A stretch of 64,000 nucleotides of DNA, from assembly GCF_020866845.1 (NCBI RefSeq), contig NZ_CP086594.1:1240001-1304000 (forward strand). Reading direction: 5' to 3'. Position numbers and translations under genes: made by a program. How positions within the stretch are numbered: position 1 is the first letter of the stretch; every line of letters starts with the position of its first letter. Origin of the DNA: Sphingomonas radiodurans. GTDB taxonomy: Bacteria > Pseudomonadota > Alphaproteobacteria > Sphingomonadales > Sphingomonadaceae. Shown here piece after piece: positions 60,597 to 64,000 of the stretch. Under the pieces are notes generated by a model. It was not told the origin of the DNA. It searched no databases and worked only from the letters and a program-made list of their open reading frames with translations.

Positions 60597-61974
60597 CGCC
60601 CGCCCCCTGCCGCTGCCGGCGCTGCCCCCCGCCGCCACCACCGCCGCTACGCGCGCCGGCCGCACCTTCATCACCCGAAAGCTGCCCGGTGATCACTTGC
60701 ATGTCGGCGCGCAATCCGCCCGAAAGAACTTCGGTGACCGAGCCGTTGGTGTCACCGGTGGTCACCTGGATCGCGCGTGGCTTGCCGTCCTCGCCCTTCA
60801 CGTACACCGTCTGCTGCGCGCCGCGGCCCACCGTCACTTGCCGCTCCGCCCCGCCGCCGCGGCGCGGGCGGAAGGTGAGCGAGCTGGCGATCCCCCCGCC
60901 CGCGCCCGCCTCTGCGGTCGGCTTGAAGCGGAACGCCGCGTTGGGCACGAGCAACACGTTGCGCTTGTCCGACGTCACGATATCCGCCGTCGCAGTCATG
61001 CCGGGCCGCAACTCCATCGTCGTATTGGCCACCGTCAGGTCGGCGGCATAGGAAACCACCTGACCGGTCGTGCTCGTGGTCGTCGTGCTGCTGGACGAGC
61101 TTGCGGTGCTCGCCGTCAGGTTCGATCCCAGATCAACGCGCGTGATCTCCGCCGGAAAGGTGCGACCGGGAAACGCATCGACCGCGAACGAGGCCTTTTG
61201 CCCCTCCTTCACCGAACCGACGTCCGCCTCATCGATCGCCACCTCAAGCTTCATCTTGCTGAGATCTTCGGCGATCACGAACAGCGTCGGCGTGTTGAAC
61301 GATGCCGCGACCGTCTGGCCCGGATCGATTTGCCGCGCGAGCACGACGCCATTGACCGGCGAGATGATGATCGCACGCTGCCGCTGCGTCTGGCTCTGCG
61401 CCAGCGTCGCGCGCGCCGCGGCGACGTTCGCCTGCGCCACCCTCAGCGCCGCGACCGCGCGCTGCGCATTGGCCTGCCCGGCCTGCAGCTCGGTCTGCGA
61501 CGGCACCCGCCCGTTCGACAGGCGATACACTTCCTGCAACCGCGCGAGCTGCGCCTGCGCCTCGGAAACGGTCGCGCGCGCCTGGTTCACGCCCGCAATA
61601 TTGGCGTCGAGCTGCGCCTGGCCGGCGCGGATCTGGTCGTCGATCTGCTCGGGATCGATCAGCGCCAGCGCTTGCCCCGCCGTGACGCGATCGTTGACGT
61701 CGACCACCACGCGCGTGACGAGCCCCGACAATTGCGAGCCCACCGTCACCTGGTTGGTCGGCGCGAGCTTGCCCGTCGCGGAGACGGTGACGGTCAGGTT
61801 GCCGCGCCGCACCGGCACGGTCGCATAGCCAGTCTCGGGGGTCGGCCCGAAGAAGCGATACGCCAGCAGCGCCAGCAGCAGCACGCCGATCGCGATCGCG
61901 ACCCACTTGATGTAGCGCCGCCACGCCGGCTGCTGCTTCACGCCGAGAAAATCGTCGAGTTGCTCGGTCGCCAT
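60586..61974 (-). CDS. Periplasmic adaptor, MacA/HlyD type
   Basis: A 462-residue membrane-fusion protein: one helix (about 24-42), lipoyl-type strands (GNLTVTVSATGKLAP), a long alpha-hairpin (about 115-220, many Ala/Gln heptads), and beta-barrel parts. A Ser/Thr-rich stretch (SSSSSTTTTSTT) interrupts the barrel and the C-terminus is Gly/Arg/Gln-rich low-complexity, both unusual. It links the MacB-like pump to the outer-membrane channel. The ATG overlaps the upstream NodT stop (TGATG). Confidence 0.92.
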   Translation of the reverse strand: MATEQLDDFLGVKQQPAWRRYIKWVAIAIGVLLLALLAYRFFGPTPETGYATVPVRRGNLTVTVSATGKLAPTNQVTVGSQLSGLVTRVVVDVNDRVTAGQALALIDPEQIDDQIRAGQAQLDANIAGVNQARATVSEAQAQLARLQEVYRLSNGRVPSQTELQAGQANAQRAVAALRVAQANVAAARATLAQSQTQRQRAIIISPVNGVVLARQIDPGQTVAASFNTPTLFVIAEDLSKMKLEVAIDEADVGSVKEGQKASFAVDAFPGRTFPAEITRVDLGSNLTASTASSSSSTTTTSTTGQVVSYAADLTVANTTMELRPGMTATADIVTSDKRNVLLVPNAAFRFKPTAEAGAGGGIASSLTFRPRRGGGAERQVTVGRGAQQTVYVKGEDGKPRAIQVTTGDTNGSVTEVLSGGLRADMQVITGQLSGDEGAAGARSGGGGGGGQRRQRQGAGGGA

Positions 61975-63446
61975 CAGCGAATTCCGTCCTGCGTGGTGCG
62001 TTGGGGGTCGGGGGCTTGCGGCGTAACGCTGGCATCCCAGCCGCCGCCCAGCGCGGTGTAGAGCTGCACAAGCGCAGTCGCCTGATCGCCGCGGGCCTGC
62101 GCGGCGCTGTTGCGTGCGGACAGCAATGCCGCTTCCTGCTGGCTCAGCGTCGTGAAATCGGTCAGCCCGGTGCGATACTGGCTACGGCTGAGGATCGCCG
62201 AGGCGTTCGCCGCATCCTGGGCGATGGCGAACTGCCGCGCGCGCTCTTCGGCGGTGCGCAGCGCCACGACGGCATTCTCGACATCCTCGAGCGCGGTCAG
62301 CACGGTCTGCTTGTACGCCGCGAGCGCGCCATCGGCCGCCGCTTCGGCACCACGCACCTGGCTGCGCAGCCGCCCGCCGTTGAAGATCGCTTGCGTCAGC
62401 CCAGCGAAGAGTCCGCCGGTGATCGTCTCCAGCAGGCTCCCGAAGGCACCCGCATTGGTGTCGATGCTGCCGCTGATCGCGAGCGCGGGATAGAGTTGCG
62501 CCTTCGCCACGCCGATCTGCGCCGTGGTTGCGGCAAGATTGCGCTCGGCCGCCCGAACGTCGGGGCGCTGGCGCAGCACGTCGGCGGGAATGCCGACGCC
62601 GGCGGTCTGTGGTCCGCGCGGGATCGGCTTGACCGGTGCCAGCAGCGGCTTGAGCGCGCCGGGTGCCTCGCCCGTCAGCACGCCGAGCCGTGACACAGCG
62701 GCATTATATTGCTGCTCGATCAGCGGCACCGACGCGGCGGTCTGTGCGCGCTGAACGCGTGCCTGTTCCTGATCGAGGCTCGACACGAGCCCCGCCTGAA
62801 CGCGGAACCCAGCGATCTCGAGATTGTCGTCCTGCAGCGCGAGGCTGTCACGCGCGTTGGCGAGCTGCAACTGATAGAGCCGCGCGAGCACATAGTTGCG
62901 CGCGACCTCCGCCTGCACCGACAACAGCACCGTCGCCTGATCGAACCCCGACGCTTCATATTGCGCGCGGCTCGCCTCGACGGTGCGGCGCACCTCGCCG
63001 AACAGCCCGACCTGATATTGCGCGTCGAGCCCGAGCGAGAAGTTCGATCCCCCGCCCCCGCCGACATTCTGCACCGTGCCGTCGGGCAAAGTGATCAGCG
63101 AGCCACCGCCGCGCAGCGTCTCCGATCGGCTCAGCCCGCCCGATCCGCTGATCGTCGGCAACAGGCCAGCGCGGTTCTGCACCAGCGCCTCACGCGCCTG
63201 CCGCAACCGCGCGGTCGCCTGCGCAATGTCGAGGTTCGTCGCCGCGGCGCGCTCGACCAGATCGCCAAGCACCGGATCGTCGAAACTGCGCCACCAGCGC
63301 GTCAGATCCTCGCGCGTCGGCGCCGACGTGACCGAAAAGGCATCCGGCACGCCGAGCTCAGCGGTGGTACGCGGCCGATAGTCCGGCCCGACGGAGCACC
63401 CGCCAAGCGCGGCAGCAAGCATGAGGGAAGCACGGAAACGCTGCAT
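61974..63446 (-). CDS. Outer-membrane efflux lipoprotein, NodT/TolC type
   Basis: A 490-residue TolC-like channel subunit anchored by an N-terminal lipid (LAAALGGC, C17). Two repeated OEP domains with long coiled-coil helices are visible (LDIAQATARLRQAREALV; RPDVRAAERNLAA). It is first in the four-gene exporter operon. ATG at 63446 gives the lipoprotein signal; upstream frame is not signal-like. Confidence 0.93.
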   Translation of the reverse strand: MQRFRASLMLAAALGGCSVGPDYRPRTTAELGVPDAFSVTSAPTREDLTRWWRSFDDPVLGDLVERAAATNLDIAQATARLRQAREALVQNRAGLLPTISGSGGLSRSETLRGGGSLITLPDGTVQNVGGGGGSNFSLGLDAQYQVGLFGEVRRTVEASRAQYEASGFDQATVLLSVQAEVARNYVLARLYQLQLANARDSLALQDDNLEIAGFRVQAGLVSSLDQEQARVQRAQTAASVPLIEQQYNAAVSRLGVLTGEAPGALKPLLAPVKPIPRGPQTAGVGIPADVLRQRPDVRAAERNLAATTAQIGVAKAQLYPALAISGSIDTNAGAFGSLLETITGGLFAGLTQAIFNGGRLRSQVRGAEAAADGALAAYKQTVLTALEDVENAVVALRTAEERARQFAIAQDAANASAILSRSQYRTGLTDFTTLSQQEAALLSARNSAAQARGDQATALVQLYTALGGGWDASVTPQAPDPQRTTQDGIR

Positions 63447-63774
63447 AAGATCGGGATGGCGAGCGCGAGCCCACCGGTCCAGCAATTATATGTCGCGATT
63501 TGTCGCAGCGCGCAGGTGAGCGGCCTCGCCGCGGTGCCGTCAGGCACACCAAGCGCGGCCGGCGGGTCGCGCAGCGAATCCGTCCGACGACGCGGGATTT
63601 ACTCCCGCGTTTGCCGTCAATCCTCCCAATCCTCCCCGGAACGGGGAGGGGAACCACGCGAAGCGTGGTGGAGGGGCTGGCCAGGCGCGACCGTGCCGCC
63701 GAGCCAGCCCCTCCACCACGCCGCTACGCGCCGCGGTCCCCCTCCCCAAGCAAGCTCGGGGAAGACAAAATCCC
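63447..63774. other. 328-base intergenic region between exporter and carboxylase genes
   Basis: No protein gene is supported here. Positions 63447-63600 hold the presumed promoter of the exporter operon, which I could not define; the rest is the family 3 repeat listed separately. Open frames across it are on shadow strands and have no coding character. Confidence 0.6.
63631..63762. repeat. Palindromic intergenic repeat, family 3 (long composite)
   Basis: cctccccggaacggggagg hairpin, then ccacgcgaagcgtgg, then tggaggggctggc and gccagcccctccaccacg, then ggtccccctcccc near the end: a nested set of palindromes. Located downstream of the carboxylase gene on the minus strand. Confidence 0.8.
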
Positions 63775-64000
63775 CTACTCCAGCTCCAGGATCACCTGAT
63801 CCACCTGCAGGCTCCCGCCCACCTCGGCGTTCACCGCCTTCACCGTCGCGCTCTTCTCGGCGCGCAGGATATTCTCCATCTTCATCGCCTCGACCACCGC
63901 GAGCGCCTGCCCCGCCTCGACGCGGTCGCCGACCTTCGCGTCGAGCCGCACCAGCAGCCCCGGCATCGGCGCGATCAGGAACTTCGACAGATCCGGCGGC
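63775..64000 (-). CDS. Biotin carrier C-terminus of an acyl-CoA (propionyl-CoA type) carboxylase alpha subunit, cut by window edge
   Basis: The last 74 residues of a biotin-dependent carboxylase. The biotinylation motif VEAMKMENILRAEK is complete; preceding APMPGLLVRLDAKVGDRVEAG and following QVDQVILELE complete a biotinyl/lipoyl domain. The upstream residues PPDLSKFLIAPMPG are typical of PccA-type alpha subunits, which carboxylate propionyl-CoA. The carboxylase domains lie outside the window. Confidence 0.85.
   Translation of the reverse strand, partial: PPDLSKFLIAPMPGLLVRLDAKVGDRVEAGQALAVVEAMKMENILRAEKSATVKAVNAEVGGSLQVDQVILELE

Overview
The window looks like chromosomal DNA from a high-GC alphaproteobacterium of the Sphingomonas type. 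The evidence is a mipZ division-positioning gene, a GTA-type lysis cassette, a panC-mipZ-J-protein cluster, dense palindromic intergenic repeats of the kind common in sphingomonads, and candidate control sites with alphaproteobacterial consensus (GTTC-N7-GTTC for LexA, GGAAC-N16-GGTT for EcfG). There is no rRNA, tRNA, insertion sequence or CRISPR array that I can support. Almost all of it is core or housekeeping DNA; genes are tightly packed, often overlapping by 1-4 bases.

Layout. 1-4.2 kb: the 5' part of a probable GGDEF protein running off the left edge, a periplasmic peroxiredoxin, a histidinol-phosphatase-type phosphatase and an AsmA-like protein. 4.4-8.5 kb: translation genes rpmI, rplT, pheS, pheT. 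8.7-18.7 kb: aldose epimerase and methyltransferase, rpmB, a small membrane protein, tadA, an OmpA lipoprotein with a candidate general-stress promoter, a CorC-like transporter, a hydrolase behind a PhoB-box-like site, ppc, an EF-hand lipoprotein and an HNH endonuclease. 18.8-21.5 kb: enoyl-CoA hydratase, gluQ, a HIG1 protein and cobalamin adenosyltransferase. 21.5-25.8 kb: ergothioneine genes egtB-egtD, convergent with tryptophan catabolism genes kynA-kynU. 25.9-28.7 kb: a nucleotide-sugar epimerase, an endolysin-holin cassette behind a perfect SOS-box motif, and hslV without hslU. 28.9-34.4 kb: two tandem exported amidohydrolases and ccmF-ccmG. 34.4-39.4 kb: divergent TetR regulator and aldo/keto reductase, a DUF805 protein, and GST, cytochrome P450 and a membrane protein. 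39.7-47.6 kb: topA, a Sel1 protein, panC, mipZ, a J-domain protein, a membrane protein, phosphomanno/glucomutase and an exonuclease. 47.7-51.8 kb: a three-gene phosphorelay followed closely by formaldehyde-detoxifying frmA. 51.9-58.4 kb: a GDPD-lipoprotein pair and a five-gene molybdenum aldehyde oxidoreductase operon with its own cofactor genes. 58.6-63.4 kb: a MacAB-TolC-like exporter in four genes, with MacB split. 63.8 kb to the end: the 3' end of an acyl-CoA carboxylase alpha subunit.

The most interesting signals are the SOS-box-preceded GTA-type lysis cassette standing alone (27.0-28.0 kb), the candidate EcfG promoter of the OmpA lipoprotein, the PhoB-box-like site at 14.1 kb, the phosphorelay next to frmA, the second amidohydrolase lacking metal ligands, and at least three families of intergenic palindromic repeats that sit at gene ends.
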